Source of the DNA: Xylanimicrobium pachnodae JCM 13526 = NBRC 107786
Lineage (GTDB): Bacteria > Actinomycetota > Actinomycetes > Actinomycetales > Cellulomonadaceae
Direction: 5' to 3'
Length of the DNA: 62,030 nucleotides
Assembly (NCBI GenBank): GCA_001592145.1
Contig: BCWJ01000021.1
Location: forward strand, 1-62,030
Part shown: in pieces, positions 35,733 through 43,738 of the stretch
How positions within the stretch are numbered: position 1 is the stretch's first letter
Layout: every line of letters begins with the position of its first letter
Made by a program: the position numbers and the translations under genes
The notes under the pieces: generated by a model
What the model saw: the letters and a program-made list of their open reading frames with translations, nothing else
Told to the model about the DNA's origin: nothing
The model's database searches: none

Positions 35733-38700
35733 TCAGCCCTCCCGGACGGGTCGGCGGAACCGGATCAGCAGCGCCACGCCCGTGCCGAGCAGCAGCGCAG
35801 CACCGACGGCCAGGGCGATCGCCCCCGGACCGGCCCGGAACGCCGTGCCTCCGGTGGCCGCGTGCGGGCCGTCGGCGTCGTCGTCGGCCGAGTCGTCGCC
35901 TGCCGGGTCGTCACCTGCCGGGTCGTCACCTGCCGGGTCGTCGGCGTCGGCGTCCGTGTCCCCGTCGCCAGCGTCAGCGTCCGTACCGGTATCCGTGTCG
36001 GTGCCGCCGTCGTTGTCGGTGCCGTTGTCGGTGCCGTTGTCGGTGCCGTTGTCGGTGCCGTTGTCGCCACCGCCGTTGTCACCGCCGTTGTCACCGCCGT
36101 CGACGTCGGCAAGGCCGACCTGCTGGATGACACCCCAGCTGGCCGTCGAGTTCCAGCCCTCGGTGGTCGGGTTGGCCCAGGTCCACACGGCCGTGCGCTG
36201 GTCCGCCGGCGCCGTGGCGTCGTTGACCTGCACGTCGAACCCGTGGAAGCCGCCGATCACCGAGTGGACGTTGTCCGCCGACGGGTGCTCGTTGTAGAAC
36301 CACAGGCCCACCTCGACCTCGAGCACGTAGCCCGTGGCGGTGTGCTGGACGTGCACCTGGTGCACGCGCGCCTGCTGACGGTTCGTGTCACCCGAGCCGA
36401 ACGTGACGCCGTCGGGCAGGTCCACCGGGACGCCCTGCGAGTCGACCTCGCCGACCTCCCACGAGACCTCGGCGGCCTCGAAGCGGATCTGGGCGTCCTC
36501 CCAGGCCCGGTAGGAGCCGTTCTTGGCGTTGCCCAGGTCGAGGAACAGCTCGATGCCGTCCCGCTCCCACGGGTTCGCGTTCGCCAGGTTGATGTCGGCG
36601 TCCGTGACCTCGGCACGCAGGAACAGCGTGTCCACCGCGGTGAAGGACCCGTCGCGTGTCTCCAGGACCTCGCGGGCGGCCGGGAACCAGAGCGCTGCGG
36701 CGTCGGCGCGAGCGCCCTCACCCGCCGCGGCGGTGCCCTGCTGGCGCACGGCCGTGGTGAACCAGACGGCCTCGTCCCAGACCGGGTCCCGGTCGCCGCC
36801 GAGCTCCGGAAGCGTCGAGGCCTGGACCATCTGCGTCAGCGAGAGGTCCTCCATGAACGCCAGGTTGCCCATGGCGCCCGAGCCCGGCGTGTTCCAGCCG
36901 GCGACCACGGCGCCGTCGCGCAGCACACGCAGGTCGAAGTCGGCGCTGTCCCCCGCCCCGTTCGGCGAGGGGAGGTGAACGATGGCCTGCCAACCCGCAG
37001 CCCCGTCGAGCACGGACGCGGAGACACCAGCACGAGCTGCGGCCGCCCCCGTCCGGTCGACCACCACGGTGGCCCCGGCGTACTCGAGCTCGATGGCGTC
37101 GGCGTCGCCTGCCACGGTCACGAACGCCACGAGGGAGTCCGCGTTGTGGCGCAGCACGAACTGGCCGGCGCCGCCCGTCAGCGCGAGCGAGGGGACCGAA
37201 CCCCAGTCGGTGCTGTCGAACGTCGCGTCCGCGGCCGACGGCGCACCACCGAACACGTTCGCGGCGAGCACCAGTGGCTCAAGCTTGTCCACCATGCCGG
37301 CGGCGCCCCAGAAGGCGGGCTTGGCCTGGCGGCTCGCGTTGAACAGCAGCGGGGCACGGTCGCCACGCCACGAGCGGCCGTCGTGCAGGCCCCACACCGT
37401 GACGAAGTCCAGCATCCCCGGGTGAGCCTCGTTGAACTCGCGGAAGATGGTGAACGTCTCGTAGTAGTACCAGCCCTGTTCGATGAGGCGGGCCCGGGTG
37501 ACGTTGCTGTCCGGGAGCGTCACGTCGAGCTCGGTGACACCCGTGAGCAGGGTGCGGTGACCCCCAGCCGCGAGCGCCGCGTTCATCTGTGCGGTGCGGT
37601 CGAGGGCGTCGCGCATGTTCTCGGGCGACAGCGACAGCGACACGTGGAACTGGTGCGCCATCCCGTCGATCGGCACGCCGCGCTCCACCAGGTCGGTCGA
37701 GCGGTCGATCAGGCGCTGGAGCTTGCCCGCGTTCTGCTCGGTGTTGTAGTCGTTGATCCACAGCGAGATGCGGCTGTCGGCACCGTGCGCCACCGGGGCG
37801 TCGGCAGTGCCGTCGACATGGAACTGACCGTTGATGTAGCGGTTCGCCGTCTCGAACGCGATGTCGATGAAGTCCGGACCGATGATCTGGGCCCAGCTCG
37901 ACTGGCGCAGGCCGTCGGCGTCGGCGGGCGAGTTGCCGATGACCTCGTTGACGACCTCCCACGAGGTGAACGGGTTGGTGTCCGAGCCGAAGTCACCCCA
38001 CGTCTGCTGGATCGCGAACGCGACGTTGTAGATGTGGTTGTCCATGCGGCGCAGCAGCTCCGCGCGGCCCACGGGGGTCGTGTCCGCACCCGGGTCCACC
38101 TGGAAGAACCAGTCCGGGATCTGCGAGTGCCACACGAGCACGTGGCCGAACAGGCCCAGGCCGTTGTCGACCGCGAAGTTGGTGGTCTCGACGGCCTGCG
38201 GGTGGATGCGGAACCCGTTGTCCCACGTGATGCCGTCGGTGGCGGTGAGCGTGCCCTGACCGGAGATGCGTTCGAAGTCCCAGGCGTTCTCGACACCACC
38301 CCAGAACCAGGCGTCGGGCTTCATGTGGTTCTCGTTGACCACCTTGGTGAAGTGGTCGAGCACGAGCTGTGCGTCGACGCCCTGCGTCTCGCGGGCGTCG
38401 ATGGCGACACCCAGCGGGATGCCGTCCATCTGCTCGTGCAGCGGGGGCAGGTCGCCGCCGCCAGCGGTCGGCGCCACGTAGAACACGACGTTGTCGATCG
38501 CGAAGCCGGTGGTGTCGCCGGCCTCGCCGCCCGCCCAGGCGGTCTCGAAGTAGGGGCGGAACACGTCGACGTACCCGGGGACCGTGAAGGCACCGGTGAC
38601 GGTGGTCCAGTCGGTGGTGAGGCCGGAGAACGTGGGAAGCAGCGCGTCCCACTCGTTCTGCGCGTTCGCGTCCGTCTGGCGCGAGAGCGTGAGCTGGCCG

Positions 38701-40019
38701 TTGTGGCCTTCCTCGAGGAAGCGGACGTCGGCGCTGAACTCGACGACCGCACCCGCGTCCAGCAGGCCGGCCAGATCGACCATGGCACCGGAGCCCTGCG
38801 TCACGCGCTCGGTCACTGCGAGCGCATAGCCACCGTCACCGTCGTCGATCAGGCCGAGCACCGGGGCGCCCTGGCCCGCGTCGCGCGGAGTCCAGCCCTG
38901 GGTGGTCTGGTCGTCGAAGTCGAAGTCGAGGCGCGTGCCGGCGTCCGGCACCCTGGCAGCCAGCGGGTCGGTCACGATGTCGCCCGCACCCGTGCCACCC
39001 ATGGGCACGCCGTCGTCGAAGGTGTGCTCGAAGACCACCACGGGCTCCGCGAGCTCGACGCCGTCGGCACCAGCGGTGCGGGTCACGACGACGTTGTCCA
39101 CGAAGAAGGTGTTCGGGGCCTGGTTCGAGGTGATCCGCACCGCGAAGGGCTCGGCATCCCACGTGGTTGTGGCGGTGATGTGCTGCCAGGCGTCGGCACT
39201 CAGGGTGACCTGGTCACCGAACCAGTCCCACGGGCTCTCGGACCCCTGCCAGACGGCGTTCGCGCCCGCGGGTCCGTCTGGCGAGCCGAGGACGTCGGCC
39301 GCGAAGGTGTACGAGGCTCCGGTCTCGAAGACGCCGGCCGGAACCTCCGGGCCGTTCCAGTTCGCGGTCGTGTCGAACTGCTGCACCCGGTTCGGCTCGG
39401 TCTCGTCCGGCTCGGTCACGGCGAGCGGGTCGTCGACGACGGCGACGCCCGTGGCACTGTTGGTCTCGATGGTGTTGCCGTCCTCGAAGTCGGCGCTGAA
39501 GACGACCTGCGCCTGCTCCAGCGCAACCCCGTCGCCATCCGTGAGCTGCGTGACGACGATGTTGTCGACGTGCCAGGTGGTCGCGATGTGCGTGTCGCCC
39601 GGTCCGCCCACCACGAGCCGGAACCAGTCGACACCGCCGCCCTCGGGGACCTGGAACTCATCGGAGACGGTGGTCCACCCACCAGCCGTCAGGACGGTGT
39701 CACCGATCCAGTTGAAGGCGCTGGACATGAATCGCGCGTGCTGCTCGCCCGCGTAGTCCTGGTCGCCCAGGACCTCGGCTTCGAACCGGTACGTCACTCC
39801 CGGCACGACGTCGAACGCCGGCCCGTTCCTGAGCTCCGGCCCGGCGTAGTTCGCGACCGTCGTCTGGCGCTGAACCTGGTTGACCGGCGCCGCGGCCGCA
39901 GGGATGGCGGCGGACACCAGTCCGGTCGCCATCACGGCGAACGCCGCGCCGAGGGCTGTCAGGCGTCGCCATCGGCGTGTTCGTGGGTGCCGGGGATCCG
40001 GCTCGAGCGGTGAGTTCAT
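35733..40019 (-). CDS. Surface-anchored multimodular GH10 endo-xylanase
   Basis: 1428 residues. Signal peptide 1-44; three CBM22-like modules (about 50-160, 190-315, 365-515); GH10 barrel (about 525-905) with acid/base E692 in EVVNEVIG and nucleophile E830 in GVTELDV; a beta domain (about 930-1065); CBM9-like domain (about 1070-1330); a low-complexity D/N/T/G linker; and a C-terminal hydrophobic helix followed by RFRRPVREG. HAATG just before the helix resembles the LAxTG class E sortase motif except for His in place of Leu, so wall or membrane anchoring is likely. ATG 40019 has AAGGGG seven bases upstream; the N-terminal part of the longer frame is not family-like. It would hold xylan at the cell surface. 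Confidence 0.92.
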   Translation of the reverse strand: MNSPLEPDPRHPRTRRWRRLTALGAAFAVMATGLVSAAIPAAAAPVNQVQRQTTVANYAGPELRNGPAFDVVPGVTYRFEAEVLGDQDYAGEQHARFMSSAFNWIGDTVLTAGGWTTVSDEFQVPEGGGVDWFRLVVGGPGDTHIATTWHVDNIVVTQLTDGDGVALEQAQVVFSADFEDGNTIETNSATGVAVVDDPLAVTEPDETEPNRVQQFDTTANWNGPEVPAGVFETGASYTFAADVLGSPDGPAGANAVWQGSESPWDWFGDQVTLSADAWQHITATTTWDAEPFAVRITSNQAPNTFFVDNVVVTRTAGADGVELAEPVVVFEHTFDDGVPMGGTGAGDIVTDPLAARVPDAGTRLDFDFDDQTTQGWTPRDAGQGAPVLGLIDDGDGGYALAVTERVTQGSGAMVDLAGLLDAGAVVEFSADVRFLEEGHNGQLTLSRQTDANAQNEWDALLPTFSGLTTDWTTVTGAFTVPGYVDVFRPYFETAWAGGEAGDTTGFAIDNVVFYVAPTAGGGDLPPLHEQMDGIPLGVAIDARETQGVDAQLVLDHFTKVVNENHMKPDAWFWGGVENAWDFERISGQGTLTATDGITWDNGFRIHPQAVETTNFAVDNGLGLFGHVLVWHSQIPDWFFQVDPGADTTPVGRAELLRRMDNHIYNVAFAIQQTWGDFGSDTNPFTSWEVVNEVIGNSPADADGLRQSSWAQIIGPDFIDIAFETANRYINGQFHVDGTADAPVAHGADSRISLWINDYNTEQNAGKLQRLIDRSTDLVERGVPIDGMAHQFHVSLSLSPENMRDALDRTAQMNAALAAGGHRTLLTGVTELDVTLPDSNVTRARLIEQGWYYYETFTIFREFNEAHPGMLDFVTVWGLHDGRSWRGDRAPLLFNASRQAKPAFWGAAGMVDKLEPLVLAANVFGGAPSAADATFDSTDWGSVPSLALTGGAGQFVLRHNADSLVAFVTVAGDADAIELEYAGATVVVDRTGAAAARAGVSASVLDGAAGWQAIVHLPSPNGAGDSADFDLRVLRDGAVVAGWNTPGSGAMGNLAFMEDLSLTQMVQASTLPELGGDRDPVWDEAVWFTTAVRQQGTAAAGEGARADAAALWFPAAREVLETRDGSFTAVDTLFLRAEVTDADINLANANPWERDGIELFLDLGNAKNGSYRAWEDAQIRFEAAEVSWEVGEVDSQGVPVDLPDGVTFGSGDTNRQQARVHQVHVQHTATGYVLEVEVGLWFYNEHPSADNVHSVIGGFHGFDVQVNDATAPADQRTAVWTWANPTTEGWNSTASWGVIQQVGLADVDGGDNGGDNGGGDNGTDNGTDNGTDNGTDNDGGTDTDTGTDADAGDGDTDADADDPAGDDPAGDDPAGDDSADDDADGPHAATGGTAFRAGPGAIALAVGAALLLGTGVALLIRFRRPVREG
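35893..35941 (-). repeat. 15-bp tandem repeats coding DDPAG
   Basis: Three copies of a 15-bp unit (GGGTCGTCACCTGCC and one variant) encode DDPAG repeats in the linker ahead of the C-terminal membrane helix of the surface xylanase. The repeats stay in frame. Confidence 0.85.
36013..36066 (-). repeat. 12-bp tandem repeats coding DNGT
   Basis: TTGTCGGTGCCG is repeated about four times and continues into TTGTCGCCACCG variants. On the minus strand it encodes NGTD repeats of the acidic linker between the CBM9 domain and the anchor. Confidence 0.85.
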
Positions 40020-40091
40020 GGTCGCCCCTTCGCGGTCTCGCTGGTCACGGTGCTGTGACTCGGCCATGACGCTAGAAAGAGAAGAAAGATT

Positions 40092-40104
40092 CGTAAAAGT
40101 TTCG
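40092..40104. promoter_or_regulatory. Promoter/operator of the surface xylanase gene
   Basis: CGTAAAAGTTTCG (minus strand CGAAACTTTTACG) resembles the CGAAAG-TTTCG palindromes reported near actinomycete xylanase genes (recall). On the minus strand, TTACGA overlapping it and TAGCGT, 16 bases downstream, suit -35 and -10 elements. A repressor here would block transcription. Confidence 0.4.
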
Positions 40105-40224
40105 ATCCACGATCGGCGCGTGTCGCCCCTCGGAACGTCCGCGTTCGACCCTTCCCCGCCGCAGGCCCACATTCGCCTCGTTCTCACCCGCTGCACGGCA
40201 CCCGCCTTCGCTAACGTCGGGGGC

Positions 40225-41403
40225 GTGAGAGTTGTGGTGGTCGGGGCTGGGATCGTCGGGCTCGCGACGGCGGCACGCCTGGCCGCGCGGGGCGACGACG
40301 TCGTCGTGATCGACAAGGAGGACGACGTCGCCGCGCACCAGACCGGGCGCAACTCCGGGGTGGTCCACTCCGGGCTGTACTACGCACCCGGCTCGCTCAA
40401 GGCGCGCCTGGGTGTGGCCGGGTCCCGGTCCATGGTCGCGTTCGCCCGCGAGCACGACGTCGCCGTGGACGTGTGCGGCAAGCTCGTGGTGGCGACGTCG
40501 GACGACGAGGTGCCGCGGCTGCACGCCCTGCTGGAACGCGGCACCGCGAACGGCATCGACGGGCTGCGGCTGGTGACGCCTGCCGAGGCGCGCGAGGTCG
40601 AGCCGCACGTCGCATGCGTCGCAGCGCTCCACGTTCCGGGTACGGGCATCGTCGACTACCGCGGGGTGTGCGCCGTGCTGGCCCGGCAGGCGCGCGAGGC
40701 GGGCGGCGCGCTGCGGCTCGGGGTGCGAGCGCTGGCCGCGCGCACCGCGTCCGACGGCGTCCAGGTGGCGCTGGAGGGCGGCGAGGTGCTGCGCGCCGAC
40801 GCGCTCATCGCCTGCGCCGGCCTGTACGCCGACCGGTTCGCGCGGGCCAGCGGCGTGGACCCGCAGGCCCGGATCGTGCCGTTCCGCGGCGAGTACTACG
40901 AGCTCGCGCCCGGCGCGGCCGACCTGGTCCGCGGGCTCATCTACCCCGTGCCTGACCCGCGGTTCCCCTTCCTGGGCGTGCACCTGACCCGCATGATCCG
41001 CGGCGGCACGCACGCCGGGCCCAACGCCGTGCTCGCCCTGGCTCGCGAGGGCTACCGGTGGCGCGACGTCGTCCCGGCCGACGTGCTCGACGCCGTCACC
41101 TGGCCCGGGCTGTGGCGGCTCGCGCCCGGCAAGCTGAGCATCGCCGCGGGCGAGGTGGTGCGCTCGGCCTCCCGGCACGTGTTCGCCCGGTCGTTGGCCC
41201 GGCTCGTTCCCGGTATCACCGCAGCCGACCTGGTACCCGCCCCTGCCGGGGTGCGCGCCCAGGCGCTCGGCCGCGACGGCCGCCTGGTGGACGACTTCCT
41301 CGTGGCGCGCGCACCCCGCCAGCTCCACGTCATCAACGCCCCCTCCCCCGCCGCGACGGCGTCCCTGGAGATCGCCCGACACCTGGAGTCGCTGCTCGTC
41401 TGA
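40225..41403 (+). CDS. lhgO: L-2-hydroxyglutarate oxidase-like FAD enzyme
   Basis: 392-residue DAO-family flavoprotein. The FAD site is VVVVGAGIVGLATAARLAA, and the LhgO hallmark HQTGRNSGVVHSGLYY follows, with EYY and PVPDPRFPFLGVHLTR later, matching the L-2-hydroxyglutarate oxidase/dehydrogenase group. It would oxidise L-2-hydroxyglutarate to 2-oxoglutarate and pass electrons to quinone or oxygen. GTG 40225 is chosen because TAACGT (40212-40217) ends seven bases before it, as in leaderless genes. It is divergent from the surface xylanase gene and has no clear link to it. Confidence 0.88.
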   Translation: MRVVVVGAGIVGLATAARLAARGDDVVVIDKEDDVAAHQTGRNSGVVHSGLYYAPGSLKARLGVAGSRSMVAFAREHDVAVDVCGKLVVATSDDEVPRLHALLERGTANGIDGLRLVTPAEAREVEPHVACVAALHVPGTGIVDYRGVCAVLARQAREAGGALRLGVRALAARTASDGVQVALEGGEVLRADALIACAGLYADRFARASGVDPQARIVPFRGEYYELAPGAADLVRGLIYPVPDPRFPFLGVHLTRMIRGGTHAGPNAVLALAREGYRWRDVVPADVLDAVTWPGLWRLAPGKLSIAAGEVVRSASRHVFARSLARLVPGITAADLVPAPAGVRAQALGRDGRLVDDFLVARAPRQLHVINAPSPAATASLEIARHLESLLV

Positions 41404-41440
41404 GCGGCCCGCACGGGCCCGGCCGCCTACCGTGGACCTC

Positions 41441-41926
41441 GTGCCCCGCTCCCGGCCCGGCGTGCTGCGCCCGATGACGCCGGCCGACGTCCCCACCGTC
41501 GTCGCCGGCCAGGAACCCGCGGCCGTGCTCGGCCTGGGCGACGTGTTCCCGCAGGACCTCCACCCGTTCCCTCGCGCCGACATCACCGCCCGCTGGCACG
41601 CCGAGCTCGCCGACCCGGCGGTGGGCTGCTACGTCGTCGTCGACGACGGCGGCATCGAGGGGTTCGTGGCCCTGCGGGACGACGAGCTGCTCCACTTCGG
41701 TATCACCGTGGACCACTGGGGCACCGGCTTGGCCCGGCAGGCGCACGACGAGGCGCTCGACCTGCTGCGGGCGGCCGGCGTCACGTCGGCGTGGCTGTGG
41801 GTGTTCACGGGCAACGGGCGCGGGCGGCGGTTCTACGAGAACCTCGGGTGGGCGCCCACGGGCGAGACGTCGCACACCACGTTCCCGCCCCACCCGGAAC
41901 TCCTGCACTACGCGCGCCCGCTGTAG
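41441..41926 (+). CDS. GNAT family N-acetyltransferase
   Basis: 161 residues with the GNAT fold: N-terminal LRPMTPADVPTVV, central GFVALRDDELLHFGITVDHWGTGLARQAHDE, where WGTGLARQ matches the acetyl-CoA pyrophosphate loop R/Q-x-x-G-x-G/A, and C-terminal NGRGRRFYENLGW. It transfers acetyl from acetyl-CoA to an amine; the substrate is unknown. GTG 41441 is preferred over GTG 41432 because a TACCGT -10 (41428-41433) ends seven bases ahead, again a leaderless layout. It is 38 bases after lhgO and converges with the nucleotidyltransferase gene. Confidence 0.85.
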   Translation: MPRSRPGVLRPMTPADVPTVVAGQEPAAVLGLGDVFPQDLHPFPRADITARWHAELADPAVGCYVVVDDGGIEGFVALRDDELLHFGITVDHWGTGLARQAHDEALDLLRAAGVTSAWLWVFTGNGRGRRFYENLGWAPTGETSHTTFPPHPELLHYARPL

Positions 41927-41969
41927 GCGCACGGTCAGCGGCGCGACGCCGTCCCCACCGCCGCGGCAG

Positions 41970-42908
41970 CTACCGATCAGTTGACGCGAGGAACGAGTCG
42001 ACCCAGGCCGCGTACGTCTCCTCGATGTCTGCCTGGTCGGCCCGCCCCACCAGGTCGTCGACAGCGAGGTCGAGCAGCTCGCCCGAGGTGATGAGCGCCC
42101 GGAGGTGCGCCAGCCCCCGCGCCGCGACGCCCGCAACCTGGGGCGACGCTCCGGCGGTGGCGAACGTGCCCGCCACGGTGCCGGCGTCGCTGGCCGCCAT
42201 CAGCCGCCACATGTCCCCGGCGTCTTTCGCGATGACGCGGTCGGGCTTCCCGCTGTTCCGTGCCGCGATGCGCTCACCCAGCTTGTGCGCCTTGGCGCAC
42301 AGCAGCGCCGCGAACCCGGCTACGTACGCATCCCGCGTGGATCCGTCGACGAAGGACTCGACCGTCATGAGGTCACGGTCCACCGCGGCAAGCTCCAGTC
42401 CGGGCGCCATCCGGGTGGCCTGCCGTCCGTGCTCCGCCATCGCCCGTGGCGCCCTGCGCCCTCCACCGGCCAGCGCGGACGGCACGATGAGATCCACCTC
42501 GGCGATGGGCGCGCCGTCTTCGTCGAAGCCACGGCCCCAGAGCCCAGGCTGATCCACGAACCGCTGGTGCTGCGGATGGTCGGTGAAGTCGCCCAGCGGC
42601 CGGAAGCCGGCTGCACGCATGGCCTCGTCGATCCGCGGCTGCGTGGCGAAGAGCGGCGGGACGACGGCGAGGTCAGAGTCCTTGGTACGCGTGGACTCGA
42701 TCCCGATGTGCTGGGTCCGCTCGTGCACTGCGTGCGAGCCGACGATGACGAGACCTTCGCGTTGCTCGGCGAGCGCGTCCAGGGCGTCACACAGCCCTTG
42801 CCGCGCGGCGACCAGAGACCGGTGTAGCAGGCGCCGCTCAGCGCCGGGCTTATCCGGCGCACCGGAGGGCACGTACCGAGGCTGGAACGGACCGGGCCTC
42901 CGCGTCAT
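41970..42908 (-). CDS. Nucleotidyltransferase-fold protein, possible AbiEii-like toxin
   Basis: 312 residues. VIVGSHA (G57, S58) and KDSDLAV (D77, D79) form the GS...DxD core of the polymerase-beta nucleotidyltransferase fold; a third acidic residue is likely in EVDLIVPS. The C-terminal half is helical. The ATG overlaps the stop of the upstream regulator gene (ATGA) and has GGAGGAG. Paired with an HTH regulator, it resembles type IV toxin-antitoxin modules (AbiEi/AbiEii), whose toxin is a nucleotidyltransferase, but it could also be a GSU2403-type orphan enzyme. It lies in the accessory stretch between mfd and eno. Confidence 0.65.
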   Translation of the reverse strand: MTRRPGPFQPRYVPSGAPDKPGAERRLLHRSLVAARQGLCDALDALAEQREGLVIVGSHAVHERTQHIGIESTRTKDSDLAVVPPLFATQPRIDEAMRAAGFRPLGDFTDHPQHQRFVDQPGLWGRGFDEDGAPIAEVDLIVPSALAGGGRRAPRAMAEHGRQATRMAPGLELAAVDRDLMTVESFVDGSTRDAYVAGFAALLCAKAHKLGERIAARNSGKPDRVIAKDAGDMWRLMAASDAGTVAGTFATAGASPQVAGVAARGLAHLRALITSGELLDLAVDDLVGRADQADIEETYAAWVDSFLASTDR

Positions 42909-43684
42909 CGTTGCTCCTCCCACGCCTCGACCACCTGCTGAGCCTGCTCGACCATGCGGCCGTCGCCGCCGAAGCAGTCGAGGACCGCCTGCACGGGGCT
43001 GACGAACGACTGCCCGGCCACCTGCACGCGCCCCTGTTCGCTGGTCCCGTCGAACGGCACCAGCAACGCCCTGGGACCGCGCTCGCCAGGGAGGATGGGC
43101 CGCACACCCAAGGCCGCCACCGCGTCGCGGACCGACGCGACGTAAGCGACCGGCCAGGACGGGATGATCGTGCTGCCCAGCCGCGACAGCGCCTCATCAC
43201 CGGTGAACGCGTAGTCGATCCGGGCGGCGGAGAGCCGGTCGGCGATCTGACCGCCCAGCATCGAGGTGGCCACGGGGACCGAGCCGGGGCGGGCGGGCAG
43301 GACGGCGCAGCGCCCGGCCCGGAACAGCAGTGCCGCGACGGCCACGGGCTCGGCGGGGGTGGAGGCAGACGCGGAAGCGAGCCCGATCCGGGCCCACAGC
43401 GCGACCCACTCGTCGGCGTCGACCGGCTTGGTGTCGAGGTCTCCGAGGAGCCAGCGGGCCGCCCACAGCGCGGAGGGCCGTGAGAGCGGGGCCAGGGTGC
43501 CGCCCGCGTCGGTGAACCCCGCCGCGCGGAGCAGGTCACGGAACGCATCCGCCGACGGGACCGTCTTGCCCGACTCGGTGCGGGACACCAGCGAGGGCGA
43601 GACCCCGGCCAGCACGGCCAGGTCTCGTGCGCTGAGGCGGGCACGGCGGCGCGCGCTGACCACCAGTTGCGCCGTGAGTTCCAT
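42905..43684 (-). CDS. XRE-type HTH regulator with AbiEi-like C-terminus (possible antitoxin)
   Basis: 259 residues. Residues about 5-60 form an XRE/Cro helix-turn-helix (ARDLAVLAGVSPSLVSRTESG). The remaining ~190 residues include DYAFTGDEALSRLGSTIIPS, which resembles the AbiEi/nucleotidyltransferase-partner region. ATG 43684 is chosen because TAGGAT (43692-43697) ends seven bases ahead, giving a leaderless message; the longer frame starts within the promoter. A TTGCA...TGCAA palindrome covers the promoter, so the protein probably represses its own operon, as antitoxins do. It is coupled by overlap to the nucleotidyltransferase gene. Confidence 0.7.
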   Translation of the reverse strand: MELTAQLVVSARRRARLSARDLAVLAGVSPSLVSRTESGKTVPSADAFRDLLRAAGFTDAGGTLAPLSRPSALWAARWLLGDLDTKPVDADEWVALWARIGLASASASTPAEPVAVAALLFRAGRCAVLPARPGSVPVATSMLGGQIADRLSAARIDYAFTGDEALSRLGSTIIPSWPVAYVASVRDAVAALGVRPILPGERGPRALLVPFDGTSEQGRVQVAGQSFVSPVQAVLDCFGGDGRMVEQAQQVVEAWEEQR

Positions 43685-43691
43685 GCCGCAC

Positions 43692-43717
43692 ATCCTACCG
43701 AAATTGCAGATATGCAA
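43692..43717 (-). promoter_or_regulatory. Promoter with palindrome for the HTH/nucleotidyltransferase pair
   Basis: On the minus strand, TAGGAT (43692-43697) is a good -10, seven bases before ATG. Palindrome TTGCAGATATGCAA (43704-43717; half-sites TTGCA/TGCAA) occupies the spacer and -35 region, the expected place for autorepression. Confidence 0.6.
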
Positions 43718-43738
43718 CACCCTGCGCACGGGCCGTGC

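Noticed and set aside
35881-36090. Repeat cluster considered as a CRISPR array
   Set aside because: The units are 12-15 bp, tandem without spacers and in frame with the xylanase linker.
35862-40013. 1383-residue plus-strand frame opposite the surface xylanase
   Set aside because: Long, but it exists only because the xylanase codons avoid antisense stops. There are no domains, signal peptide or ribosome site.
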